Positions 8,489-16,405 of a stretch of DNA of 64,000 bases are shown here, one piece after another (the first letter of the stretch is position 1; each line of letters begins with the position of its first letter). The DNA comes from Sphaerimonospora mesophila NBRC 14179 = JCM 3151. Its GTDB lineage: Bacteria > Actinomycetota > Actinomycetes > Streptosporangiales > Streptosporangiaceae. Location of the stretch: the NCBI GenBank assembly GCA_001552515.1, contig BCRI01000009.1:26716-90715 (forward strand). The letters run 5' to 3'. The notes beneath the pieces are model-generated. The model saw only the letters and a list, made by a program, of their open reading frames with translations. It had not been told where the DNA came from and did no database searches. The translations under genes were made by a program, and so were the position numbers.

Positions 8489-9496
8489 ATGGACGCTCGG
8501 ATATCCGACGAGACCACCCGCGCGGTGCACGAGGCGGTCGAGGCCGCCGTGTGGGCGCCCTCGCCGCACAACAGCCAGCCATGGTCCTTCGTCGTGTCGG
8601 GGGACGAGATCGCCCTGCGCGCCGACCCGGACCGCAAGCTGCGCGTCGCCGACCCCGACGGCCGCCAGATGGTGGTGAGCTGCGGGGCCGCCCTGTTCAA
8701 CGTGCGGGTCACGCTGCGCGCGCTCGGCTATCACCCCGAGGTGCGCAAGCGCCCCGATCCGCAGCGCCCGCTGCTGCTGGCCACGGTCCGGCCCGCCCAG
8801 GCGGGAGCGCAGGCGAGGGGAGAACCCGACGAACACGCCCGCCTGCTCCACGCCGAGATCGAGCGTCGCCGGACCCACCGGAGCGGTTTCACCGGGCTGG
8901 CCGTCGCCGACGAACTGGTCGACGTGCTGGTCGCCCAGGCGGCCGACGAGGGGGCGCGGCTGCGGCCGATCCGGGCGGAGGAGGACGCGCGGGTGCTGGC
9001 CGCGCTCACGGGCGCCGCCCAGGACGTCCAATCCCGGGACCGCCTGTTCAGCCTGGAGATCATGCGATGGGCCCGGCCTCCGGGGAGCACCAGGCAGGAC
9101 GGCGTGCCGGCGGGAAGCTATCCGGCGGCCTCCGGACGGACGCGGCCGCAGTATTTCGCCCAGCGCGACTACGCCAGAGGCCACGACTGGGGGGTCGAGT
9201 CCGACGAGCCCGGCGCCACCGGCCTCGTCGCCGTGCTGACGACGCGGGGCGACGACGCCGACGACTGGCTGACCGCCGGTCAGACGCTGCAGCGGGTCCT
9301 GCTGTACGCCTCGGCGTACGGCCTCAGCGCCGCCTTCCACACGCAGGCCCTGGAGCTGCCCGACCTGCGGGAGTTCATCCGCAAGCACGTGTGCGACGGT
9401 GCCTACCCTCAGATGATCATGAGGTTGGGCTTCGCGGTGGACGAGGCGGGCAGCGTACGCCGTCCGCCCGCCGAGGTGACCGAGGAGCAGGCCTGA
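8489..9496 (+). CDS. Acg-type nitroreductase-fold protein
   Basis: A 335-residue protein of the Acg (Rv2032) family: two fused nitroreductase-like halves from a family that binds FMN but is thought to have lost oxidoreductase catalysis through a lid over the cofactor. The N-terminal segment VWAPSPHNSQPWSF is the family hallmark (residues about 17-30). The C-terminal half includes the RVLLYASAYGLSAAFHTQALELPDLR region and ends with QMIMRLGFA. In M. tuberculosis acg is among the strongest DosR-induced genes. GGAGGG precedes the ATG. It probably forms an operon with the CBS-BON gene upstream. An FMN-storage role is a proposal in the literature, not shown here. Confidence 0.88.
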   Translation: MDARISDETTRAVHEAVEAAVWAPSPHNSQPWSFVVSGDEIALRADPDRKLRVADPDGRQMVVSCGAALFNVRVTLRALGYHPEVRKRPDPQRPLLLATVRPAQAGAQARGEPDEHARLLHAEIERRRTHRSGFTGLAVADELVDVLVAQAADEGARLRPIRAEEDARVLAALTGAAQDVQSRDRLFSLEIMRWARPPGSTRQDGVPAGSYPAASGRTRPQYFAQRDYARGHDWGVESDEPGATGLVAVLTTRGDDADDWLTAGQTLQRVLLYASAYGLSAAFHTQALELPDLREFIRKHVCDGAYPQMIMRLGFAVDEAGSVRRPPAEVTEEQA

Positions 9497-9507
9497 CGGC
9501 TCCCCGA

Positions 9508-9528
9508 GCCGGCCGGTCCGCGGCCGGC
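9508..9528. terminator. Terminator hairpin between convergent genes
   Basis: GCCGGCCG (9508-9515) and CGGCCGGC (9521-9528) form a perfect 8-bp GC stem with a 5-nt loop. It lies between the Acg-like gene and the convergent NAD(P)-binding gene and may act for both strands. Confidence 0.55.
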
Positions 9529-9590
9529 GCCTCCGCCCGGCGCGGCGGGGAACGGCCGGAGCCGTCCCCCGGCGGATGCGGGCTCGCGGG

Positions 9591-10223
9591 TCAGTACGCC
9601 ACGGTGAAACGCATCCGGTGGTGCCGCGGCCGTTCGGCCTCGTCCAGCAGCGCCACCGCGAGGTCCTCCAGCGAGATCCGGGAGTCACCGTCGGCGTCGA
9701 CCAGCAGGTCGTCACCGCCTATCCGGTACCGGCCGGTGCGCTCACCGGGCACGAGCAGCTTGGCGGGGCTCAGATAGGCCCAGTCCACGACGGTGTCGGC
9801 CCGGCAGGCCGCCAGCTGGTCGATGCACGCCAGCGCGATCGGCCGCAGGTAGGCCGGGTAGCCCACCTCGTTCATCAGGATGCCGCCGCCCTCGACGGCC
9901 AGGCTGCCGGCGCCGCCGACGAGCAGCAGGCGCGTGCCGGTCTTGGCGCACGCCGTCAGCAGCGTGTGGGCGACGGTGACGAGCTCGTTCTCGTTGCCGG
10001 GCGCCGGGCAGGTCGCGGTGATCACCAGATCGCGTCCGGTGATCAAGGGGAGGACCGCGTCCAGGTCGGTCGCGTCGCCGACGCGCCCCTCCACTCCGGG
10101 TGGGAGATCGGCGAACGCCGCCGCGTTCAGGGCCACGCCCGTCACCTCGTGTCCGCGGGACACGGCCTCGGCGACGACGCGGCGACCCACGTTTCCGGTT
10201 GCTCCGAACACTGAGATGCGCAT
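9591..10223 (-). CDS. NAD(P)-binding atypical SDR (NmrA/YwnB-like)
   Basis: A 210-residue Rossmann protein. The N-terminus MRISVFGATGNVGRRVVAEAVSRGHEV carries the GXXGXXG dinucleotide-binding motif. LLLVGGAGSLAVEGGGILMNEVGYP is the usual strand of the atypical short-chain dehydrogenase NAD(P)-binding subgroup. No YXXXK catalytic pair is evident, so it may be a binding or sensor protein rather than an active dehydrogenase. It is divergent from a MarR regulator 53 nt away, which suggests that the regulator controls it. GAGAGGAAG precedes the ATG. Confidence 0.8.
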   Translation of the reverse strand: MRISVFGATGNVGRRVVAEAVSRGHEVTGVALNAAAFADLPPGVEGRVGDATDLDAVLPLITGRDLVITATCPAPGNENELVTVAHTLLTACAKTGTRLLLVGGAGSLAVEGGGILMNEVGYPAYLRPIALACIDQLAACRADTVVDWAYLSPAKLLVPGERTGRYRIGGDDLLVDADGDSRISLEDLAVALLDEAERPRHHRMRFTVAY

Positions 10224-10276
10224 GCCTGTGCTTCCTCTCGACCTTGTCGGTTGCTTTGGGCGGTAACCTTTTCGAT

Positions 10277-10762
10277 GTGGCAGATCACGTCGACCACGTC
10301 CTGCGGCAGTGGGCTGCCGCCTGCCCTGACCTGGACGTTTCCCCGATGGCGGTGTTCGGTCGGCTCTCGAGACTGACCCGGCTCGTCAACGGCGAGCTGC
10401 GCCGTACGTTCGCGGAACACGACCTCGACCCCTCGTCGTTCGACGTTCTGGCCACCCTCCGTCGTGGCGGCCGGCTGACCCCGGCCGAGTTGATGCGTTC
10501 ATCGATGATCACTTCAGGTGCGGTCACCCAGCGCCTGGACCGGCTGGAGGCGCGGGGGCTGGTGGTCCGGACGCCCAACGAGTCCGACGGCCGCGGCGTT
10601 CACGTCGACCTGACCGACGAGGGCCGCAAGCTCATCGACCAGGCCCTGCCGGATCACGTGAACGCCGAACAGCGCTTGCTCGCCGGGCTCACCCCTGATC
10701 AGCGGGAGAGCCTGGCCGACATCCTCAGGCGGCTGCTGGTCTCGCTGGGCGACGAGGTCTAG
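10277..10762 (+). CDS. MarR-family transcriptional regulator, copy 1
   Basis: A 161-residue winged-helix dimer. The DNA-binding core runs from FDVLATLRRGGRLTPAELM to GAVTQRLDRLEARGLVVRTPN, followed by the wing DGRGVHVDLTDEG and C-terminal dimer helices. The GTG at 10277 gives the conserved start ADHVDHVLRQW, which aligns with the paralogue at 12206. It is divergent from the NAD(P)-binding gene and convergent with the MFS gene. Its stop overlaps that of the MFS gene in a shared CTAG (10759-10762). A weak dyad with ends GGTTGC and GGTAACC (10249-10268) lies just before the start and may be its operator. Confidence 0.88.
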   Translation: MADHVDHVLRQWAAACPDLDVSPMAVFGRLSRLTRLVNGELRRTFAEHDLDPSSFDVLATLRRGGRLTPAELMRSSMITSGAVTQRLDRLEARGLVVRTPNESDGRGVHVDLTDEGRKLIDQALPDHVNAEQRLLAGLTPDQRESLADILRRLLVSLGDEV

Positions 10763-11949
10763 ATCCGCTTGGTGCCCCACACCACGATCGACGTCAGGAC
10801 CACGAGACCCGCCGCGACCCACAGCACGCCGCTCACGGTGACCAGGCCCACGATGAGGCTGCCGAACAGCGCGCCCAGTGCGATCGCCAGATTGAACATG
10901 CAGGTGTTCAGCCCGGTCGCGGCCTCGATGCCCTGGGGCGCCGCCTTGATGATCCAGGTCTGCACGCTCACCGGCAGGCCGCCGAACGCGAAACCCCACA
11001 GGATCAGCAGGATCGATCCGCTGATCGTGTTCCCGCCGATGAACGGGAGCAGCGCCAGGATGACCGCGAGCGCGATGCTCACCACGATGATGGTGCCGCG
11101 GACGTTGCGGCCGGACCACGAACCGGCGATGAGGTTGCCGATCATGCCGGCCACGCCGTAGGCGAGCAGCAGCGGACCGACGTACGTCGCGTCGATCCCG
11201 GAGATGTCCTGCAGGATCGGGCTGACGAAGGTGAAGGCGCCGTAGTGTCCGGCCACCAGCAGGAAGGTGGCGATGACGCCGACCCGGACGGCCGGTGTGC
11301 GCAGCTGCTCGGCCAGCGTGCGCAGCCGGACCGGCTCGGTCGCCGGCATCCGCGGCAGCAGTACGGCCAGTGCGATCACCAGGAGGAGCGCGACCGCGGC
11401 GACCGCGCCGAACGCGATGCGCCAGCTGGTGAGCTCACCCACGAACGTGCCCGCCGGGACGCCGATGACGTTGGCGGCCATGGCGCCGAAGAAGATCAGC
11501 GAGGTGGCCTTGGCCACGTACGCCTCGGGGACCAGCCGGACGCCGAGACCCGCGGCGAGCGCCCAGAACCCGCCGATGCTGACGCCCACGAACAGCCGCG
11601 CCACCATGAGCACGGCGTAGTTGGGGGTCACGGCGGACACGACGTTGGCCACCAACGCCAGCAGGATCAGGCCGAGCAGGACCACGCGCCGGTCCAGTCC
11701 CCGGATCGCCACCGGCAGCAGCGGCGCGGTGACGGCGGCGACCAGGCCGGACACGGTCACCATCAGGCCTACTTCGCCGTCCGAGACGTTCAGCCCGCCG
11801 CCGATCGCGGTGAGCAGGCCCATGGGCAGGTTCTCGACGGTTACCACCAGGAAGGTGCCGAGCGCGACGGCGGTCACCGCTATCCAGCTCTTGATGGGCA
11901 CTCGTTCCGGTCTGGCGGTCCCGGCGGAGACGGACTCGACGTTTGTCAT
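10759..11949 (-). CDS. MFS exporter (DHA1/arabinose-efflux type)
   Basis: A 396-residue major facilitator with 12 predicted membrane segments. It includes the loop 2-3 motif-A-like stretch IRGLDRRVVLL and the helix-4 segment MVARLFVGVSIGGFWALAAG, found in the AraJ/YdhP/PbuE-like sugar or drug efflux group. The start MTNVESVSAGTARPERV at 11949 has AGGAGT 7 nt upstream. MarR regulators flank it on both sides, which is the classic arrangement for an inducible efflux pump. The promoter region (11950-12205) contains a strong palindromic operator shared with the second MarR gene. The substrate is unknown. Confidence 0.85.
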   Translation of the reverse strand: MTNVESVSAGTARPERVPIKSWIAVTAVALGTFLVVTVENLPMGLLTAIGGGLNVSDGEVGLMVTVSGLVAAVTAPLLPVAIRGLDRRVVLLGLILLALVANVVSAVTPNYAVLMVARLFVGVSIGGFWALAAGLGVRLVPEAYVAKATSLIFFGAMAANVIGVPAGTFVGELTSWRIAFGAVAAVALLLVIALAVLLPRMPATEPVRLRTLAEQLRTPAVRVGVIATFLLVAGHYGAFTFVSPILQDISGIDATYVGPLLLAYGVAGMIGNLIAGSWSGRNVRGTIIVVSIALAVILALLPFIGGNTISGSILLILWGFAFGGLPVSVQTWIIKAAPQGIEAATGLNTCMFNLAIALGALFGSLIVGLVTVSGVLWVAAGLVVLTSIVVWGTKRI

Positions 11950-12138
11950 TCGGGTTACTCCTACTCCTATGAGCTTGGGCCCGGTCCGGGCAGGCGGGAA
12001 CAACCGACCGACCGGCGCGCATCGGTCGAGTTCGGCTCTGACTGTCGGGTGGGGTCGGCGGTCAGGATCTTGATGCCTGCCGGGCCCGGTGACAGACATC
12101 GGGCAGGCCACCGATCAGGCCGCACCCTGCAAGGCTGA

Positions 12139-12181
12139 TTTTGCTTAACGCTAAGATACTATAGCTTAGTGCTAAGCAAAA
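12139..12181. promoter_or_regulatory. MarR-type palindromic operator between the MFS and second MarR genes
   Basis: The 17-nt arms at 12139-12155 and 12165-12181 are inverted repeats with two mismatches around a 9-nt AT-rich spacer. Each arm also holds a smaller dyad: GCTTAACGCTAAG in the left and CTTAGTGCTAAGC in the right. TACTAT (12157-12162) in the centre resembles a -10 box. The low G+C content against a 70% background and the divergent genes make this a strong candidate autoregulatory MarR site. Confidence 0.75.
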
Positions 12182-12205
12182 TAACCAGCCGAGAGGAGAA
12201 CGCAG

Positions 12206-12712
12206 GTGGGCACGGTGACGACGGATCACGTCGACTTCGTGCTGGAACAGTGGCAGAAACAGCGCCCCGACCTGGACATGTCGGCCATGGAGGTGATCGG
12301 GCGGCTGCCACGGCTGATGCGGTTCTTCACCGCGGCACTGCGGCGGACGTTCGGCGCGCACGGGCTCGATCCCGCCTCGTTCGACGTCCTCGCGACGCTG
12401 TATCGCAGCGAGCCGCGCTCTCTGTCGCCGGCCGACCTGATGCGCGCCTCGATGGTCACGTCCGGCGCCGTCACCCAGCGCCTGGACCGGCTCGAATCCC
12501 GAGGACTGGTGACGCGCACGCCGAGCGCCTCGGACGGCCGCTGTGTCCGTGTCGCACTGACCGAGGAGGGCGTCGCGCTCATGGAACGGGTGCTGCCCTA
12601 CCACGTGGAGACCGAGAACCGGCTGCTCGTCGCGCTCGACCCGGCAGATCGCGAGACATTGGCCGACACCCTGCGCGACCTCCTCATCTCGCTGGGCGAC
12701 CTGCCGGACTGA
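12206..12712 (+). CDS. MarR-family transcriptional regulator, copy 2
   Basis: A 168-residue winged-helix regulator clearly paralogous to the protein at 10277-10762. The shared stretches include FDVLATL, GAVTQRLDRLE, GLVxRTPxxSDGR and the C-terminal LRxLLxSLGD. The GTG start has GAGGAGA upstream. It is transcribed away from the MFS gene, from a region holding a near-perfect 43-bp dyad, so it probably represses itself and the exporter. The two MarR copies bracketing one exporter suggest a local duplication in which the copies may respond to different ligands. Confidence 0.9.
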   Translation: MGTVTTDHVDFVLEQWQKQRPDLDMSAMEVIGRLPRLMRFFTAALRRTFGAHGLDPASFDVLATLYRSEPRSLSPADLMRASMVTSGAVTQRLDRLESRGLVTRTPSASDGRCVRVALTEEGVALMERVLPYHVETENRLLVALDPADRETLADTLRDLLISLGDLPD

Positions 12713-12760
12713 ACTCCCTATCCCAGCTCATCCCTCTGCCGTAAGGAAGGATGTGAAGAA

Positions 12761-14050
12761 GTGTCCGCTGAAGATGATTCAGCGCTGCCCGCCGCTGCGA
12801 CCTCCGACGGCTTGACCGCTTTCGGCGCCTCGCTGCGTGCCGCACGGCTGCGACGCGGACTCACCCTCCGGGAACTGGCACGCCGGACGCACTACAGCCA
12901 CAGCTACATGTCGAAGGTGGAGAACGGCATCAAGCACCCGTCGGTGGAACTGGCGCAACGCTGCGACAAGGTGCTCGAGCTGGACGGGGAGCTGGCCGAG
13001 TCGCTCACCGTCCGCGCACTCACGCCGGCGGCGGTGGACGCCTGGCCGCGGCCGGCGCAACTGCCGCGGGGGCCGGTGCAGTTCGTCGGCCGTACGAGGG
13101 AACTGGCCGAGCTGACCGCGGCGCTGCTGCCGGACGACAGGCAGGCGGGTGTGGTGCCGGTGGTCGCGGTCGACGGGCCGCCCGGTGTCGGCAAGACCGC
13201 GCTGGTGGTCCGATGGGCTCATCAGAACAGCCACCTGTTCCCCGACGGGGTCCTGTTCGCCGATCTCGGCGGGTACGGCGGCGACCTTCAGCCGCCCGAC
13301 GCCGTGTTGAAGGTGTTCCTGCACGAGCTGGGCATCGGTGGGCTGCCGTCCGGGACCGGACAGCCCGCGTCGTTGTTCCGGTCGTTCCTGCACGGTCGCA
13401 GGCTGCTGATCGTGCTGGACAACGCGGCGGACGCCCAGCAGGTGCGGGCGTTGCTGCCCGGGGCGCCGGGATGCGCGGTCGTCGTCACCAGCCGGCAGCG
13501 CCTGTCCGGCCTGGCCGTACGCGACGGCGCGCAGCGGATCACACTGCCTCCCCTGGGGCAGGCCGACGCGGTGGCGTTGCTGGCCGAGATGATCGGCCGG
13601 GCTCGCGTGGGCTCGGAACCCGAAGCGGCTGCGGCGATCGCGGGCTGCTGCGCGGGCCTGCCGCTGGCGCTGCGGTTGGCCGGGGAGCGGCTCACCAACC
13701 TGCCGGCCAAGTCGCTGCACGCGTTCGCGGCGGAACTGGCGGCGGAGGAGCACGCTCTCGACATGCTCACCGTCCTCGGCGACCCCCGTTCCGCGGTCAG
13801 GACGGTGTTCTCCTGGTCCTACCTGGCGCTCGCCCCCGCGGATGCGCGGGTGTTCCAGCAGCTGGGACTGCACCCCAGCGCCGAGTTCAGCACCACGGTG
13901 GCGACGGCGGTCACCGGCCTGCCGCCGGTGGAGGCCGAGCGAGCGCTGGAGCGGCTGGCGGCGGCGCACCTGATCGAACCGGTGGGGCCGCAGCGGTACC
14001 GGCTCCACAACCCGCTCCGGCTGTACGCGAGGGAGAGAGCGCGAGCATGA
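12761..14050 (+). CDS. XRE helix-turn-helix fused to an NB-ARC ATPase (AfsR/SARP-like, no TPR)
   Basis: A 429-residue regulator. Residues about 20-75 are an XRE helix-turn-helix (RELARRTHYSHSYMSKVENG). Residues about 105-400 form an NB-ARC/STAND ATPase with Walker A GPPGVGKTAL, Walker B RLLIVLDNA, the RNBS-like VVVTSRQRLSGL and GLPLALRLAGE. The protein ends soon after the winged-helix part (RYRLHNPLRLYARERARA) and lacks the TPR tail of full-length relatives, which are often 700-1000 residues. STAND regulators commonly control antibiotic clusters. It is the nearest regulator upstream of the C-nucleoside operon, 1 kb away, so it is a plausible pathway regulator by context only. Confidence 0.8.
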   Translation: MSAEDDSALPAAATSDGLTAFGASLRAARLRRGLTLRELARRTHYSHSYMSKVENGIKHPSVELAQRCDKVLELDGELAESLTVRALTPAAVDAWPRPAQLPRGPVQFVGRTRELAELTAALLPDDRQAGVVPVVAVDGPPGVGKTALVVRWAHQNSHLFPDGVLFADLGGYGGDLQPPDAVLKVFLHELGIGGLPSGTGQPASLFRSFLHGRRLLIVLDNAADAQQVRALLPGAPGCAVVVTSRQRLSGLAVRDGAQRITLPPLGQADAVALLAEMIGRARVGSEPEAAAAIAGCCAGLPLALRLAGERLTNLPAKSLHAFAAELAAEEHALDMLTVLGDPRSAVRTVFSWSYLALAPADARVFQQLGLHPSAEFSTTVATAVTGLPPVEAERALERLAAAHLIEPVGPQRYRLHNPLRLYARERARA

Positions 14051-14844
14051 GATGACGTGGCCGTCCGCCGGTCTGTCCTTCGCCGACACCGCCGGGCAAC
14101 CCGTAATCCGCATGTCACCGCAGGGATGGTGCCCTCGGTTCCCGTCAAGGAGTCACCAGGGCACCGCTTGCGGTCGACGGGACGAGCTGCTCATGATACA
14201 TGAGGCAATTGGCAAGTGTGTGATTAGCGAGAAGTGAGGTTGTTCTGGGGTGAGACGTGCCGGCCGCGGAGACCGGGTCCCCATGTCCGCGTTCGGCGTC
14301 ACCGTCTCGACCGTTCGAGGGTGGTGAAGGTGACCGAGAGATCAGGCGAGGGAACCGATGTCGCGGCGGGCGACGTCTCGGCCGTTCGGCACTGCCGAGT
14401 CTTCTGCCGTGCCCGGCAGGTGGCGAGACGCCCTCGGTGGATCCGGCGCGAGCTCAGGAACATCACCGTGGCCGCGAGGCCGCTGCGGCCCGGTGGGCGA
14501 TCCGGCCCTGACCGTTCGGTCCGCGTAGATCTGGTCCCTGCCGCGCCCCCGGACCCGACCGGGTGATGTCCGCGCTGCTCGGCGACAGCGGCCGAGCGGG
14601 GGTCCTGTGCCGCGGGCGTGACCGAGACGGCCATCCGGAAACGGCGGGGAAATTCCACGGTTGAACACCGAGCCGGACCCGATCCCGTCCAGAACTGACC
14701 GATATTCCATTTCCGGTAATCCGCGGCGGCGCTCCGATCAGGCTCGCCGTCGCGGTTATTCGTGTATTGGCTCCGATTTTAAGCGGTCCGTTTTGATGTG
14801 ATACCTGCAGATGGATCGCCGATGTCAAACCTGTCCGGGAAACT

Positions 14845-14873
14845 GTTGACTGCGATGGGTCGATGTGTCACGA
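14845..14873 (+). promoter_or_regulatory. Sigma-70-type promoter of the C-nucleoside operon
   Basis: TTGACT (14845-14850) and CACGAT (14868-14873) are separated by exactly 17 nt. Transcription would begin near 14880 and give a leader of about 170 nt before the first start codon at 15051. Confidence 0.5.
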
Positions 14874-14893
14874 TCATCGCGGTTACCGGTTCG

Positions 14894-14964
14894 GGCACCA
14901 GAGTAAACATCGGGGTGCCTCAGGCTGGAGCCGAGTGGATTCTCTCTGGTAAGACCCGCGATGT
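14894..14964 (+). promoter_or_regulatory. Structured leader with mutually exclusive stems (candidate RNA switch or attenuator)
   Basis: ACATCGGGGT (14907-14916) pairs with ACCCGCGATGT (14954-14964) in a 10-bp stem with one bulged G. It encloses a smaller hairpin: CTC/GAG (14919-14921 with 14933-14935) stacked on GGC/GCC (14923-14925 with 14930-14932), with A14922 bulged. An alternative hairpin, GGCACC (14894-14899) with GGTGCC (14914-14919), uses part of the same strand and excludes the long stem. I do not recognise a known riboswitch class. Confidence 0.4.
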
Positions 14965-15032
14965 CGGCGGGCGTTAACGGCAATCTTCAACGGCCTAATG
15001 CAATTCGTTCTCAGCGGTGCCGGCTCGGGCCG

Positions 15033-15050
15033 GTTGAAAGGCGGTTCAAC
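15033..15050 (+). promoter_or_regulatory. Hairpin presenting the ribosome binding site of the first operon gene
   Basis: GTTGAA (15033-15038) and TTCAAC (15045-15050) are a perfect 6-bp stem whose 6-nt loop, AGGCGG, is the Shine-Dalgarno sequence. The stem abuts the ATG at 15051. It could gate translation initiation. Confidence 0.45.
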
Positions 15051-15737
15051 ATGCAGGGAATCATTCAGGTGGCCGGTGTCATCGACCAGGCCGAGGCGGA
15101 CCTGATCTGCGAGGAAGGCGCGGACTGGCTCGGTTTCGCCTTGCGGCTTCCCCTGAAGAACGAGGATTTGTCGGAGAAGGACGCCGCAGCGATCATCAAG
15201 GCGATCCAGCCGGCGCACAGGGGCGTCGTGATCACCTACCTGACCGACGCCGAGGAGATCAAGCAGTTCTGCCAGGAGCTGGGTGTCACCGCCATCCAGT
15301 TGCACGGCGACGTCACCCCCGGCGAGCTGCGGACCCTCCGGCGCATCGCGCCCGACCTCTACGTGCTCAAGAGCCTCGTGGTCAAGCAGGACAACCTCGA
15401 CGAGCTGACCGAGATCGTGGACCAGGCCGCCGAGTGGGTCGACATGTTCATCACCGACAGCTTCAACCCGGCGACCGGTGCCAAGGGCGCCACCGGACTG
15501 CTGCACGACTGGTCGATCAGCGCCGAGCTGGTCCGGCTCTCGCCCCGGCCGCTGATGCTCGCCGGCGGGCTGAACCCGGACAACGTCGCCGCCGCGATAG
15601 CCGAGATCCGCCCGGCCGCCGTCGACGCGCACACCGGCCTGGAGAACACGACGGGCCGCAAGGACCGGATGAAGGTGCGCAAGTTCGTCGAGGAGGCCCG
15701 CAAGGCCTTCGCCCAGCTCGCGAATGAGGGCGCATGA
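15051..15737 (+). CDS. TrpF-like (phosphoribosylanthranilate isomerase family) protein lacking the catalytic cysteine
   Basis: A 228-residue TIM barrel of the TrpF family. Family motifs are present: GADWLGF, TAIQLHGD (81-87), AGGLNPDNV (171-179) and VDAHTGLE (191-198), the last two forming the phosphate site. The general-acid aspartate is kept as Asp136 (FITDSFNPATGAKG). In TrpF the general base is Cys in the N-terminal KICG; here that segment reads IQVAG, so the cysteine is Ala8. Normal Amadori isomerisation of phosphoribosylanthranilate is therefore unlikely. It is the first gene of an operon with PRPP- and ribose-handling enzymes and overlaps the next gene by 4 nt (ATGA). A role on a phosphoribosyl intermediate of the C-nucleoside pathway is inferred. 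Confidence 0.8.
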   Translation: MQGIIQVAGVIDQAEADLICEEGADWLGFALRLPLKNEDLSEKDAAAIIKAIQPAHRGVVITYLTDAEEIKQFCQELGVTAIQLHGDVTPGELRTLRRIAPDLYVLKSLVVKQDNLDELTEIVDQAAEWVDMFITDSFNPATGAKGATGLLHDWSISAELVRLSPRPLMLAGGLNPDNVAAAIAEIRPAAVDAHTGLENTTGRKDRMKVRKFVEEARKAFAQLANEGA

Positions 15738-16405
15738 CCAGCGCGATGACGCCGGCGATCGGCACCGTGCATCTGCTGCCCCAGACCAAGCAGCTGCGAG
15801 CGCTGCACACGGTCATCCGCGACCGGAACGTCGGCAGGGAGGACTTCGTCGCCTCGTCGGGCCGGATCATCCGCCAGCTGATCGAAGCGGGGCTGGATCT
15901 TCTCCCGTTCGACTCGTGCGAGGTCCTCACCCCGGTGGGGCGCACCTATCACGGCCTGCGGCAGACTCCGGGGATCTGCGGGGTGTCGGTCGCCCGCGCC
16001 GGGGAGAGCATGGAGTCCGAGCTGCGGGCGATCCTGCCGGGCGTGCGGATCGGCAAGATCCTGATCCAGCGGGACAAGGTGACGAAGCTGCCGCACCTGT
16101 ACTACTCCGCCCTGCCCGCCGACATCGACCAGCGGCACGTGCTGCTGCTGGATCCGATGCTGGCCACCGGCGGGACCGCGCTGGCGGCCCTCGACGTCCT
16201 CCTCGACCGGGGGGTCGAGGAGGACAACATCGTGTTCATCAACCTGCTGTCGGCGCCGGAGGGCATCGACGCGGTCCGGGCGCGCCACCCGAACCTGCGG
16301 ATCGTGACGTCGGCCATCGAGGAGCGGCTGAACGAGAACGCCTACATGGTCCCCGGCATCGGTGACTTCGGCGACCGCTACTTCGGTACGGACATCGTGC
16401 GATGA
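15734..16405 (+). CDS. upp: Uracil phosphoribosyltransferase homologue
   Basis: A 223-residue type I phosphoribosyltransferase that would make UMP from uracil and PRPP. The PRPP loop LLLDPMLATGGTALAAL (residues about 137-153) and the uracil-binding C-terminal segment YMVPGIGDFGDRYFGT are both present. In the minimycin cluster a homologue (MinD) is a self-resistance enzyme that raises the UMP pool to outcompete the toxic C-nucleotide; the same job is likely here. Translation is coupled on both sides by ATGA overlaps with the TrpF-like and EamA genes. A housekeeping upp is expected elsewhere in the genome. Confidence 0.9.
   Translation: MTSAMTPAIGTVHLLPQTKQLRALHTVIRDRNVGREDFVASSGRIIRQLIEAGLDLLPFDSCEVLTPVGRTYHGLRQTPGICGVSVARAGESMESELRAILPGVRIGKILIQRDKVTKLPHLYYSALPADIDQRHVLLLDPMLATGGTALAALDVLLDRGVEEDNIVFINLLSAPEGIDAVRARHPNLRIVTSAIEERLNENAYMVPGIGDFGDRYFGTDIVR

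Larger units (their letters stand above)
14051..15050. other. 1-kb non-coding region before the C-nucleoside operon
   Basis: No convincing gene on either strand; short reading frames here have arginine-rich, low-quality translations. The stretches about 14190-14240 and 14700-14870 have distinctly lower G+C content than the genes around them. The last 210 bases hold a promoter, a structured leader and a hairpin over the ribosome binding site, annotated separately. The rest may contain regulator sites or a decayed gene that I cannot recognise. Confidence 0.6.

Noticed and set aside
7640..9715. Upstream extension of the CBS-BON gene ending at 6944
   Set aside because: The open frame continues antisense to two real genes; the conserved start with a GGAGGG site is at 7639.
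14234..14566. Open frame of 110 codons in the gap before the C-nucleoside operon
   Set aside because: Arg-rich translation, no ribosome binding site, no recognisable pattern.
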